This document shows, in pieces, positions 47,480 through 59,322 of a DNA stretch of 64,000 nucleotides (position 1 is the stretch's first letter; each line of letters starts with the position of its first letter). This stretch comes from Cichorium intybus. Taxonomy: Eukaryota > Streptophyta > Magnoliopsida > Asterales > Asteraceae. The stretch spans positions 23,583,404 to 23,647,403 of the forward strand of contig CM042014.1 in assembly GCA_023525715.1 (NCBI GenBank), in the 5' to 3' direction. The translations under genes were made by a program, and so were the position numbers. A model generated the notes under the pieces. That model was not told the DNA's origin. It saw only the letters and a list, made by a program, of their open reading frames with translations, and made no database searches.

Positions 47480-49819
47480 GGTCTAAGGGATATGAGAAAT
47501 GAGTTGGGTTGGTTTCTTTCAATTTGGGTCGGTGCGGTTTGTTATGGGTCGATTTGGTCAATGGAAACCGAGACCAAAAATTTCGGTTATAAAAATTTAA
47601 ACCTAACCCATCGGTTTCTGTTTCGATTTTGTCGGTTTCCATGTTCGATTTTGCTCACCCCTAGTTCAAAGAAATTAAAGTCATTAGATGAAAGTGAACT
47701 TAAAGAAAGTTATATGATTTTTGCTAATATTTTTTCTAATACAATGTATCTTATGTGGATTTAAATGATTTTTTTTCTGAATTATAAGTTTTACAAATGG
47801 CTTTGCCTAATAATGTAATGATCGTAATTGATATTTTGGATTTTGTTAAAGTTATCGATTTGTTACCCAAATGTTTTTTGCATATAAAAAATGTTGAATG
47901 ATTTAATAATATTATCCATAGAGAAATATATGTTAGACAAAATCGATCATGATGCAATTATCAATAATTTTGCATTTAAAAAGGTTAGAAGAAATATTTT
48001 TCTTTCATATTAGTTCCTTTTTTTGTAATTGTGGTAATATTTGGGTTTTTGTTATCATTATTAATGATTTTTTAACTGTCGTGACTGCTATCGAATTTTT
48101 ATTATATTTGTGATTTTTAAGAGCTTTTTTCTTTCTTCTGGTTCGGGACTCAAAATATGTTTAAACCGGCCCATATAAAAGACTATAGACTTCTAAAGTG
48201 AGGACTTATTAAATTTATTTTATTTTATTTTATTTATTTATTTATTTTTTTATATAACACAAATGCCAAACCATATTCATGCGGTTACAATAAATGCGAC
48301 AATAATAAATAAGCGTTTCGTCCTATTGTGATTCCCCGGTCTTCCAAGATATTGTAACAAAAAGAAAGCAACCTCCTCCCTCCCTCTCTAAATGAATTTC
48401 ATATTTTGGTTAGCTTATTCTCAAAACATATATAACAATTATATTTAGATTATACGGAAATCCTATTTAATTGTTACCTATCACTTGGATTACTATACGC
48501 CAATAATTTTGATGTTTATCCAGTAAAAACTAACATAATTTAGTTGATGTTGATAAACATTTTTAATAAACCAACCGTATACTATTATGTGAGATTAGAT
48601 TTTACATTTACGATGGTGAAATCATAATAATTTTAATTTTAAACTCTACCTTTAATCTTCATATAAACTCCGAAAGAAAAGGCAATAATTAATTTTACTT
48701 TTGTTCTCGTTTTTGGATTATGTGTGGATGAGGAATACACCTTCTTGGAACCCAAACAATTATGACAAGGACCACGAGGTGTATGTCGACTTGTCCAGAG
48801 GTACTTTCTCTAATGGTTACACCATTTTATAATTTGATGTTTAGGCATAAAAAAATCATATTTATAAAGACATTTGGATTTAGTGGAACTTTTTACATGA
48901 TATCATCAGTTTTATTAAATTAATGAATCATTCATTTTACAATAGCGACGAGCAAAGACCAAATCGCAAATCGAAAAATCAAAACTGAACGAATTATCAA
49001 TGGTGTGGTTTTTTATTTTGTAAAAACCAATAATCTGTGATGCAGTGCGGTTTGCATTATTTATCACACCAAAATAACATATAGTACCATTCGTAAAAAC
49101 CGAACCACAAAACCGCACAATGTAATCTTTTAAATATTTAAAGAATATATATTGCCTATCTAATACATAGAACTTATTTTTTATTTTTTTCAAATACAAT
49201 TAATTAAAAAGAATCCAAGATACGGGATATCACTGTCAATCCAAATCCGTAACATAGATCAAAATTTTGTTTCAAGAATCACAATATTTATTTTTTTGCC
49301 ACTAAATATTATTTTTAGTCTTCTCAAATATGTTGTATTCATAATTTTGATATGTTTAGCATTTTAACAACTAATTTGCTATAAAAACCACTTTACATTT
49401 GTGTTCGATTTATTTATAAGTCCAAAGAAATATGACTATAATCTATCAGTTTTGCGGTTTTTTAAATCACCCTAATATAAAAATTGTATCTTAGCCATTG
49501 CGGTTTATAAACTGAACTGAATTACATAGAAACCGAACTACAATTAAAATCACAAACTGCATCAAACAAAAAGAACAGTGCAATTTACAATGTAAAAATC
49601 GATCTATGCGATTTTCAATGTGATTTTAGTAAAAAAAAACGCACCAAAGCATGCCTCGCTCACCCCTAACAACTTATATATAATTTTGATATGTAAAGTC
49701 AATTAAAATCAATTATTATCTCACTAAATTAATTAATTAAATTATTTATCTTTTGTTTTTATTGCACTTGTATTTCTTTTTGTTTTTTTGTTGTTATTTT
49801 ATTTTATTTTTTGTTTTTT
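47480..49819. other. Intergenic with hAT-like ends, no gene
   Basis: GCTCACCCCTA occurs at 47653-47663 and 49659-49669, and CGGTTT-rich stretches lie at 47500-47640 and 48950-49610. This is typical of decayed hAT-like MITEs, but the opposite ends were not found. No coding frame is supported. Confidence 0.5.
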
Positions 49820-49842
49820 CTATTATTATTATTATTATTATT

Positions 49843-49876
<34 letters not shown>
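49820..49876 (+). repeat. (TAT)n(CAT)n microsatellite
   Basis: About eight TTA/TAT units passing into eleven CAT units. Confidence 0.95.
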
Positions 49877-50020
49877 GGGTACACGGAGTAAGGTGTGGGA
49901 TCGCGAAAGATTGACTTCGGGCTGGGGCGGTACCGCCGCCCTGTGGGCTCGAACTCGTGCAAGATGGTGCCAGGCGGGTTCCTTTGTGGGGTGGTGAAGC
50001 CGACTCATCCCGCTGTTTCT

Positions 50021-50125
<105 letters not shown>

Positions 50126-50350
50126 TCTTATTTTTGGTATTATTTAGTTAATTTTAATATTAAAAATATGATGTGGCATCGTGGGTTCGGTGGAAACTGA
50201 TTCCATGGGTGTGGGATGGAGTGAGATGGGGAAAGATGGAAGTGAGAGGAAAGAGAAAAAGCTGATGTGGCAAGTGGGTTGAGTGGGTTCAAAACCCATT
50301 ACTCCCCCATGGTGTGTTTCAAATTGAGTTTGAAAAGTAGTTATTGAGTT

Positions 50351-50628
<278 letters not shown>

Positions 50629-51057
50629 AGAATCTAAACACTTTTTTAGAATCTCTTTTCTCTCACCACGTAAACTAATAAACATTTTTATAAAAAATGT
50701 TTATTGAGTTAAATTAGCAATGTCAAACACCTCTTAACTTTGCCTTTTATTTATCTTCAACTTTTTATTTTATAATTGCCATTCTTTATCTTTATGCGAA
50801 CATCAAACATGCAATATTCTATAAACCGCCATCACAAGCGTTGCAATATTTTTCATTTTGCAAATTGCCATCACAGGAAGAAGAGAATAAATTGTCATTT
50901 GTACAGGTCAATTGATCAAACTTCCGTAAGACTATATGGACAATGTATTTTCACACGAACAAAGTATATACTTTTGTTTGATAATGTTAATATATTTTAG
51001 GTTGTTATATGTTTGTAAGCATTGCGAAATTGATACTTTGATTTTTTTATTAGTTAA

Positions 51058-51400
51058 ATGTTCAACAATCATGAAAATTTAATAGTGTACCCAAAATGTG
51101 GCAAAGTCTTTATATTTGTAATTATTATTGAAAGAACACAGATGAAACAAAATCTATATGTGTCGAAAATTATCTTAATGTGTGATCGGGGTAATGTGGT
51201 TAGAGGTATAAAGACGTCTAGCAGAAATACATGGACAAGAAAAATAAGTTGTTTATTTGAATTGGGTACGACTTACAAAAACAATAATGATCTTTAGAGC
51301 TTGAAGGTTATAAACAATGAACATAATCATGAACTCACAACATATATGGAGGGTCATCCATTTACAAATAGTTGACTATATATCAATATCGTATGATGCT
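51058..51400 (+). pseudogene. MULE transposase N-terminal piece, FAR1-type zinc finger
   Basis: The plus-strand frame 51058-51297 and its continuation past a TAG (likely from TGG, Trp) reads KIILMCDRGNVVRG, then RKISCLFELG and SLKVINNEHNHEL, then YMEGHPF. The Cys...Cys...His-Asn-His order and the HNHE-x-x-x-x-x-x-GHP ending are the FAR1/WRKY-GCM1-type DNA-binding domain found at the start of plant Mutator-like transposases. It decays before 51480, and the catalytic transposase core is not found. A solo LTR begins at 51561, and an OTU-like piece lies on the other side, both fitting one MULE. Confidence 0.65.
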
Positions 51401-51560
51401 AGAATAACAACCAATTAAAAGCTTTGCCAACTTATCAAATGATGAGAAAAACATTTTTGAGAAAATTAAGGGGAAATTTTCACCATCAATAACTATTTGA
51501 TCTATCTATTAGTAAAAGTACCCATTAATGTCCACGACTCCACGACTGGGCACAAAACAT

Positions 51561-53979
51561 TGTAACGCCCCAACTTTTGCAAACCATTTATATTACATAA
51601 AAAAACAAGTTTTACAAAATACGGTTCAACAAAAACCATTGTACTTGTTTAAATACAACAAAAGGGGTGTTACAATTACATATCATACAACCATAAGTTT
51701 AAGGGAAGTGGATGCAATCAAATACCCATACTTGGGGCTGTATTCAGCTCCACTCCTTTGCACCCTAGGATTTATTTTGCAACTCCAAACTATCTTACAA
51801 CTTTGTACCTGAACCTGTAATACATGGCATAAAAAATAAAATACGTAAGACAAATTGTCTCGTGAGTTACATGAGTTTTGGACTCAAACATTTAATCTCT
51901 TTTAATAAAAACTTTATAAAATAATCATTCGCTGAAGTTTTAAAGTATTAATATACTATGACTTTTAATCTTTCGAAATCATTTTATATCTTTCAAAACA
52001 TAGCTTATTTCATACTATCTTTGACTGGTTTTATAAACTTGCTGGATTTTTTATACTTAGGGCTTTAATCACCATAAGTGATACCCCAAGTCTCTACAGC
52101 TAGAAAGAACAGATCAATCATCACAGTAGAAGTGCTGAGGCAGCCTACTTCGCGAAGGGGTTACCCCCAGTAGACTCCTTACCTAACCCGGGTAGGTTGG
52201 AACATAGTTCCCTTACTAACATTGCTAGCTACAAATACCAGTCATATATAAAATACTTTCTGTATACTGAATCATTACTTGTACACATAATGGCTAAATG
52301 CCAAGCTTTTGACTTAAACATGCTTTTACCATAATCTAGGCTATTGCCAAAATCATACTTTCAAATATAGCAGTTTAAATTCCATATAAGCTAGAAAATA
52401 TCATTCTTGCATATATTTTCACACATAAAAAAAATTATATGAAATATGAAAATACTTACTTGCCATGTACCCCCAAAATGGGAAAAATATCTCATGTACT
52501 CACCTTGTAGTTCTTGAAAGGTTGATTAGGCGTTTTTTGGTTCTTTACCACTTCGATGATGTTTAATCACTTGACTTGCACCTATATTTAATATATCATA
52601 CATTAAGATCCATTCTATGACTCTATAACTCATTAGAATCCTTATTATACTAATATGGGTCATAACGGGAGTGAATTGCATGAATTCGGGTCACACGGGT
52701 CGTGTAGGGTCACACGGGTCGTGTACGGGTCTCCAGAATGTCCAAACCATCTGTCCCAGGGTCACACGGGTCGTGCTAACCAACACGGGTCGTGTAGTCT
52801 CTACAGACCCCATTTTCAGCTCCGGATTTTTGTTCGTTTTTTGCAGTTTTAGTCCATTTCTGGATTCAGTTTGTTTCCAAACTTAACGAAACTTTGCCAA
52901 TAGGTTCTATTAACCTTCTAACATGTTAAGAACATATTTTTAATCCCATTAAGTCTTATTTAGTTCATGACTTAATGGTTAAGACCATAGGATATCACAA
53001 GAGCTCTAAGGAAGCTCATGTGCCATAAATTCTAATATAAGGGTCCATTTCTTTCTATCTTTTATATATATCTTTATATGATCAAGGGGAGATAATTTAG
53101 GGGTTTTACAACCCAAAACATACTTCATTAATCACCAATTCATGACTCTCATTATCCATTTCTATGAGTTTCATTCATGTAATCAACAATTCCATTCTAC
53201 CATTCCAAGTACCATTTTCCTGCACATTTTTAATCTTTGATCTGCTTGGTTCCAACTCAAATCCAATTCAATTAAAGGTTAAAACATGATATTTAGAGTA
53301 TTACTAATCCTCCTAAACAACACTTATTACCCCTAAACGTTAGAATCAAACCAATCTTCACAAACCCAAATTCTAGGGTTCTTGAGCAAAATTCTCAATT
53401 CCTTTGCTTCTAGTTGTTTCCAAAGGTGGAATTGAGTTCCAATGATGTGTAGAACATGATTCAAAGGTTAGAAACTTAAAACAAACCTCACACAACATCT
53501 GAATTTCGTTTCCACCCATTCAAAATAACTCAAAATGGTTTAACTAGCTTACAAGGGTGAAATTCTCACCTTAGATGAATTGGAAGTCACAATCTTCAAG
53601 CTTGATTCTTCAATTCCTGCTCCAATTCTCCAGAATTTCAAAGTCTCGCTCTCTCCTTGTCTTGCTGAAGATATTTCCCGAATCAAATGGAGAGAACCAG
53701 AAGTTTCTCTCTATTTATACTTCCAATTTTCCAGTTTAACCCCTCAGGTTCCCTTCCTTGAACTTTTGACACCAAAAATCTAACTTTTATCACATAAGGT
53801 TTTATTTCTTACATTTTTAGTCCAAAAGACTAAAATATAATTTCATAGTAATTTATGGATTTGGTCAAATGACCAAATTACCCTTACAAACATAATTTCT
53901 CATAATATTACATATAAAACTTCAAATTACGCACAACTTATTTTACATATTTATATTATTAATTTAGGTCGTTTCAACA
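51561..53979. repeat. Solo LTR, Tekay-like, ~2.4 kb
   Basis: Starts TGTAACGCCCCAAC and ends near GTCGTTTCAACA. The middle (52060-52210) is closely related to the LTRs at 38330 and 44920, sharing GTGATACCCCAAGTCTCTAC and the TTCGCGAAGGGGTT stretch. No interior or partner LTR is present. No perfect 5-bp duplication was found, so the end could be off by a few bases or the flanks rearranged. Four or five CACGGGTCGTG words cluster at 52690-52795. Confidence 0.7.
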
Positions 53980-54269
53980 GTCCAAAAATATACATTTGGT
54001 TCTACCAACTCAAAATCCCCCATCTCAATATCCTCGTAGATGTTGTGTTTCTACGTACACAAAAAACATATTATATGGGGTTTGATATGTTTATTTTAAA
54101 CCAGGAACCAAAACAGCACAACATGTATTGGGTCGAAGAACCTTCAATGGTAAATTTATTCTCAAACCAGAAACAACCAACACATAGCTCATATGTCAAC
54201 CTAGAACAACCCGCAACGCATAGCTTATATGTCAACCTAGAACAACCCGTGTATAATCAAATATACTTA

Positions 54270-54790
54270 TAAATGAAATGTCACATGAATTTCATATATA
54301 CGTCACTCATATGGAAGATGCGTTTAAAGATAAATATTGTGGATTCTGGGAAATAGTTGTTTCTCTTAGTTATGCTGAAGATTATTGGCATAAAATTTGA
54401 AAATTTTATACAATGAGTTATTAATGCACCCTGAAGAATACGGATTGATATACAAAGACTATTTCAGCAACATAAGTGAATCATTGAATTATTTTAGATC
54501 GTCATTTGTAGGAACTAAACATTGACTTATTATGCCGGATACTAATTTTGTTATTGCAAATACGTATGGTTCATTGTTTATTATATAATCAACAAGGTTT
54601 GTCGACATGCTTCCGTTAAGGCTTGGTTTGCAAGACGTCCTGAATCATGTAGCTATTGCTATCATCCAAGTTTAATGTGATCATTATTTGAATGTTAATT
54701 TGCAAGGAGCTTATCCAATGCATATTGTATTGCCATTATGACGTAACCGTATATGACAATGTTCTGATGGTTCAAAAACCATGTATAACG
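54270..54790 (+). pseudogene. MULE-associated OTU-like protease relic
   Basis: With stops ignored, the plus strand reads YVTHMEDAFKDKYCGFWEIVVSL and YAEDYWHKI, then HPEEYGLIYKDYFSNISESLNYF, then LIMPDTNFVIANTYGSLF. Further on come DMLPLRLGLQDVLNHVAIAI and DHYLNVNLQGAYPM. This is the order of the OTU-type cysteine protease domain carried by many plant MULE proteins: the D-x-x-C-G-F block with the catalytic Cys, the MPDT...IA block, and the late D-H block with the catalytic His. At least three stops and one shift make it dead. The preceding frame (54045-54272) has a 13-residue direct repeat, HSSYVNLEQP / HSLYVNLEQP. Confidence 0.6.
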
Positions 54791-54794
54791 ATTA

Positions 54795-55770
54795 TTTAAT
54801 TATTAAAATAATAAAGTAAGTATTACAAAAAAGAAAACAAAATGAAAGGGGTATAATAGTTTTTCCGGTTTTGAAATGGACCAAATCCGCCATAAACCTG
54901 TTGATAGAGACGAATTTTGCAATTTTAAAACTTGTTATCCAAAATAAAAAAACATAAAACAGAGACCAAATTTGTAATTTTTCTAAAAGAAACTATGATA
55001 TAAAGTTTGAAGTTTAGCCCCCAATGAATTGGAAGAAGAAGCACCCAAAATAGTACGTGGTATTGGTCCATTAATTCAATAATGTGCGGTCACCAACATA
55101 CAAAGTACAAAAGGAAGAATTACATGTAACAACCTATTACCTATCATCTTAATATCCAATGCTCCACCACTTATCTTATCATGCCCCGATCTGGGATTCC
55201 TTATTCGGGTCGGGTTTTAACCATATTGGATAAGTCGGGTACATTTTTCAAATTGAGATCTTTTCAAATAGAGACATATTAAGATCTATAATTGTATATA
55301 TATAAGCTATTCGGTTTTATTTTAACACAACTCCATACTAACATGTATGTTGGTCTATGCTTCTTTTAATTTATTTTAGTATTTAACAAAGAATCAGATT
55401 TATTTATTAAATAATATAACATAATCTAGTACAACTCAAGTGATTGTTGAAATGCACCGCGAATCGCATCGGTGGTAGGTGAACTCAACAACATGCACGC
55501 ATTATTTAGCATAATCAAGTTGTATAAAGGAGAGATAAATATAATAAGTTGAGATTTGAATGATCAGAAACCAATATAAAACATACAAATTGTTTACATA
55601 TATTTTAGAAATTTGGAATTATTAACCCCTCTTCTCTCTCACTTTTTTTTTTTAATATTTGCTTTATCACCATCCACCATATTTACTCAAACATTGCCAG
55701 AAAGCTAAATTTCGAAAATAGGCAATTTTAATTTAAAACTAAACATACGAGGAAAAATGACGTCATAAAT
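54795..55770. other. Intergenic, 3' side of ADT
   Basis: AT-rich, no gene seen. It should contain the ADT 3' UTR and polyadenylation region (minus strand, leftwards from 55773); no single signal stands out. Confidence 0.6.
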
Positions 55771-55773
55771 CAA

Positions 55774-57084
55774 TCATTGAGAAGAAGGTGCCCAAGGGGT
55801 CATGTCCATGGGATAGCTACCCAACACCCTCAGGAAAGATGTGAATTCCTGAACCTCGGCTAATGCGTTCTGTGCCCTAACGTCCGCCATTGAAGCTTCG
55901 AAATCCACGTAGAACAAGTACTCGAAGTGTTTTGCTGTTCCTACGTTCTCATCGCCTACGAGCCTGATCGGACGGTTGCGATGGGGACGGCTTTCGATTT
56001 TTGTTAAGTTAATATTCCGGAATGCGAATGCCGATAGAACTTTGAACAACACCGACGTGCCTTTGTCATGAGCGAAAACGATGCTTGTCTTGAATGGAAT
56101 GTCGATCCGTGGTATGATTGGCTCACGAGCAAGCATGACGAATCGTGTGACGTTACTTGAATCGTCCTGGATCCCGTCAGCCAGGATATTGAGGCCGTAA
56201 AGCTCGGCGGCGCGTGCAGATGCGATTGCTGCTGTATCGCGGAGGTTGTTCGCCGCCACGAATTCGGCCGCTCCTGCAGTATCGTCGACTGCCTCGCGAG
56301 TGACGGTTAAGCCGAGTTTGGTGAGAGTTAGCTCGCACTGAGAAAGAGCTTGTGGATGGCTTATCACGCGGTTGAGGTATTCTTTACGGACGCCTGGTAA
56401 GGCGAGAAGGCAGTGGTGAACCGGGAGTTGGACCTCTCCGACGATGTGGAGACGGTGGCGCAAAAGTAGATCGTAATTACGATGTATGCTGCCGCCTAGT
56501 GAGTTTTCAACCGGCAAAACAGCGCGATCTGCAATCCAGAGCTCGACCGCTTGAAATGCAACCTCGAATTGGTCACAAGGAATGGCCTCACAATTCGGAT
56601 AAGCTTTACCGGCGGCGGCTTCACTATACGCACCAGCCACACCTTGATACGCAACACGAAGCGTCGAACCGTGCAACGGCGCCGGTGATAGATCAGCGAT
56701 GGTGAGCGGCTTCGGTAACTTATCAATCGGAACTAGATCTAAACTACTATGCCCGTTGACAACGGTGATATTATCAGAACCGCTGGACTTCTCGGTGTTC
56801 TGCTGCTGAGACACCACTTTGCTAGCTAAGATAGCACACGAGCTCTGCCAATCTGCTCGGCTCTTACCAACCCCTCCCGCGAAGTTGTTGGTGGTCGGAG
56901 CAGCTGCCGACATGGGAAGATTAGTAGCGTTGGCTGCCGCGGCGTCAAAACGGCTTGCAACACATTGAACGGTGAGCTGACTTGATTGAGCGATCCGGTG
57001 GGAAACCGCGTGTAATGGCAAGGGCGACGGCGTCCCCATAATGGACTTGAAACCAATACTTGATGAAGGAGCAACACACTGCAT
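55774..57084 (-). CDS. ADT: Arogenate/prephenate dehydratase, plastid
   Basis: 436 aa, uninterrupted. The enzyme decarboxylates and dehydrates L-arogenate (some also prephenate), the last step to phenylalanine in the plastid stroma. The start chosen is ATG 57084 (MQCVAPSSS). The frame stays open 62 codons upstream, but that part is CT-rich leader downstream of a TATA box. Residues 1-70 are Ser/Ala-rich and poor in acids, fitting a chloroplast transit peptide. The catalytic domain is about 142-320, with VAYQGVAGAYSE (144-155), ENSLGGS (193-199) and the TRF motif (313-315) holding the catalytic Thr. The ACT regulatory domain is about 333-425, with the ESRP motif (364-367) that binds Phe, so feedback control is expected. 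Length and lack of introns suit the intronless subgroup (Arabidopsis ADT3-5). It is the only clearly functional metabolic gene in the window. Confidence 0.97.
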   Translation of the reverse strand: MQCVAPSSSIGFKSIMGTPSPLPLHAVSHRIAQSSQLTVQCVASRFDAAAANATNLPMSAAAPTTNNFAGGVGKSRADWQSSCAILASKVVSQQQNTEKSSGSDNITVVNGHSSLDLVPIDKLPKPLTIADLSPAPLHGSTLRVAYQGVAGAYSEAAAGKAYPNCEAIPCDQFEVAFQAVELWIADRAVLPVENSLGGSIHRNYDLLLRHRLHIVGEVQLPVHHCLLALPGVRKEYLNRVISHPQALSQCELTLTKLGLTVTREAVDDTAGAAEFVAANNLRDTAAIASARAAELYGLNILADGIQDDSSNVTRFVMLAREPIIPRIDIPFKTSIVFAHDKGTSVLFKVLSAFAFRNINLTKIESRPHRNRPIRLVGDENVGTAKHFEYLFYVDFEASMADVRAQNALAEVQEFTSFLRVLGSYPMDMTPWAPSSQ

Positions 57085-57215
57085 ATTTTCCCTCTTTGTT
57101 GTGCAGATCAAAAATGGAATTACGAAGAAAGCTAAGGGACTAAAAGCTAAAAGGAACAAGATGCTATGGAAGCTTGTTGTTGGCCAAGCTGAGGAGAAAG
57201 GAGTGCAAAGAAGCG

Positions 57216-57223
57216 TTTTTATA
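57216..57223 (-). promoter_or_regulatory. TATA box of ADT
   Basis: TATAAAAA on the minus strand, 132 bp upstream of the ATG. Transcription would start near 57190, giving a leader of about 105 nt rich in C and T. Confidence 0.75.
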
Positions 57224-57270
57224 TCCGGGTGGAGGAGACGATGGCTTGTGAGTGGTTGGGTCAATCTCAT

Positions 57271-57277
57271 ACCTACC
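57271..57277 (+). promoter_or_regulatory. AC element (MYB site) upstream of ADT
   Basis: ACCTACC, the AC-I element bound by R2R3-MYB regulators of phenylpropanoid genes, about 50 bp upstream of the TATA box, in reverse orientation. A related CCCAACCAC lies on the minus strand at 57252-57260. Confidence 0.5.
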
Positions 57278-57648
57278 CCCCTCGTTCCTTCCTGTAAGTA
57301 TTTGTTTGACTTTTAATCGCTTTGCTTCTACATTTGAAAATTTCCAATTATATTACATTTTCAAACCAATTTTATGGTTTTCAAAGAGCTTAAATAATAA
57401 GAATTATAGGTGAATATAAATTATATTGATAACGTAACTTATAACCATCAGGATGCACAATATATGGGTTTGAATGTTAACTTCATCCAATAGAAAAGGA
57501 AACAAAAATCTGTTTTACAGTAAATTACATTTCTAGTCCTTCTAATTTGCACAAAATCACATTTTAGGTTTAACTATTGAAAAGTTGATATGGTTGGTTC
57601 GTACGGTTTTCAAATCTCACATCGGAGGTTTCTGATCTATATAAAAGA

Positions 57649-57656
<8 letters not shown>

Positions 57657-57719
<63 letters not shown>
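57657..57719 (+). repeat. (TA)n microsatellite
   Basis: About 31 units, followed by a short direct repeat of AAAAGACTTTATTA that also precedes it. Confidence 0.95.
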
Positions 57720-57725
<6 letters not shown>

Positions 57726-57797
57726 AGACTTTATTATCCTTTCCAATACATTTTTTCCTTTTCCTTTTATTTTTATCATTTTATATATTTTATAATA

Positions 57798-58235
57798 GAG
57801 AAAACTGCAAAAATAGTCCCTGTGGTTTGCTGTTTTTTGTGGTTTTGGTCCAAATTTTTGTTTTTTTTTTATGGATAGTCCTTTTAGAGAGGTTTCTTTG
57901 TGGATTCGGTCCCTGTCCAACTTAAAATGACTGATATACCCTTTGATTTCTTTTTCCTATTAACTTTAATTATTTATCAATTTTATTAAATGACTTATTA
58001 ATTCAGAGGGCAACTTAAAATGACTGATATTTTATTTTTATTTTTTATTTAATAAATATGTTAAAAATTAAAATTAATTGGAAAAATAAATTTAAAGAGT
58101 AAAATAGATATTTCAGTTTGGATAGAGACCAAATCCACAAAGAAACCTTGAGAAAAAGAACCATTTATACAAATTTTCAAAAGTTGGGACCAAAACCACA
58201 AAAAACAAACCGAGACCATTTTTTGCAGTTTTCTC
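57798..58235. mobile_element. Mutator-type MITE, 438 bp
   Basis: Inverted ends GAGAAAACTGCAAAAA and, read inward from the right, GAGAAAACTGCAAAAA, extending imperfectly for about 140 bp per arm (GGTTTTGGTCC against GGACCAAAACC). It is flanked by the 9-bp TTTATAATA at 57789-57797 and 58236-58244. No coding sequence; the mirrored open frames over each arm are products of the inverted repeat. Confidence 0.9.
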
Positions 58236-58389
58236 TTTATAATAAAAATTTAGAAAAAGAACTCCACCCCTTACCTCATATCCCCATCGTCTCCTCTTTC
58301 TCTTTCTCTCGACCGACCACATCCTAGAACAAGGGTATACATCACCTCAAAACTTTTGGCTTTTTGTGTGTCTTTCCCTCGTCACAGTA

Positions 58390-58923
58390 TGAGAAAATAT
58401 CAAAAACAACAAGATAAAAACTAAACCAGTCCTTTATTAAGGAGAATGAGAATCGGGTTTAAAGAACAGATTACACATCAAACCTCACTACAAATTCACT
58501 AACACTCAACTATCTAACCTAGTCTAGTCCTATTGCTACCAATCAGAATGATTGACAGCCCTAAGTACAAGAACAGGTAGAAGAACACAAGTTCTGCAAA
58601 CAGGAGACGGTGTAAACGCAAAGCTGCTAGGGTTTCTTAACGCGAGAAAATGTTAATAATTATAAAGCCCTAAAGAACTAAAAAATATATAGTAACTGTA
58701 TTAAACGGATTAACCCATGGGTCATCTAGATCCGCGAGACATTCTTCAACCAATTGTTCCTTTGTGCTCCTTAGTCCATAACTTCCGGCTTCTGCCAACT
58801 TTAGTCATTCAGTCAACTAATTAATACAAGTTGCACCAAACTGAAATAAATTACAATTGATTTCTTTAAAAAGACCATTTCAAGTTTAGGTTGCAAAGTG
58901 CCAAGAATTTAATTCTTTCAACA
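58390..58923 (-). repeat. 3' LTR of a Ty1/copia element (left end uncertain)
   Basis: On the minus strand the LTR begins TGTTGAAAG at 58923, directly after the purine tract TTGAGGGAAGG (58924-58934). The far end is set only approximately, where MITE-free AT-rich sequence begins. Confidence 0.5.
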
Positions 58924-59322
58924 CCTTCCCTCAACATCAACCTGTAATGGATTATATAACCTATTTTATTGGACAAAAAATTGTATTGATTTACGACAAG
59001 TGGCTTTGTAAGAATGTCAACCACTTGTTGTAAAGGATCTACCTTTACAACTTTAATTACCCTTTCAGAAACCTTATCCCTTACCAGATGTATGTCCATT
59101 TCTATATGCTTCGTCCTTTCATGCAAAATTGGATTTAATGATAAAAGAAATGCTGACTGATTGTCACAAAAAAATATTCACTGGAACAATATATTTAAGA
59201 CACAAATCCTGCATTAACTTCAAAACCCAAATAATTTCATATGTCACAGATGCCAAAGCTCTATACTCGGATTCTTTAGAAGATCTTGATACCATGGACT
59301 GTTTTTTACTTTTCCATGATAT
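58924..59322 (-). pseudogene. Ty1/copia RNase H 3' end, cut by a gypsy insertion
   Basis: Starting at 59322 on the minus strand the text SWKSKKQSMVSRSSKESEYRALA is the conserved RNase H block of copia pol. NIF follows, then a frameshift in a T7 run near 59168-59174, then DNQSAFLLSLNPILHERTKHIEMDIHLVRDKV and DILTKPL, the standard C-terminus. The last 86 codons (58866-59126) are open and run past the purine tract into the LTR. The first base to the right, 59323, is the LTR of the second gypsy element, which therefore interrupted an existing copia copy. Confidence 0.8.

Noticed and set aside
54045..54272. 75-codon frame with an internal repeat as a separate gene
   Set aside because: It reads into the OTU-like relic and fits the linker before that domain; the repeat looks like a local duplication.
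55774..57270. Longer ADT reading starting at 57270
   Set aside because: The extra 62 residues are encoded by CT-rich leader sequence, and the TATA box lies inside that stretch, so the 57084 start is preferred.
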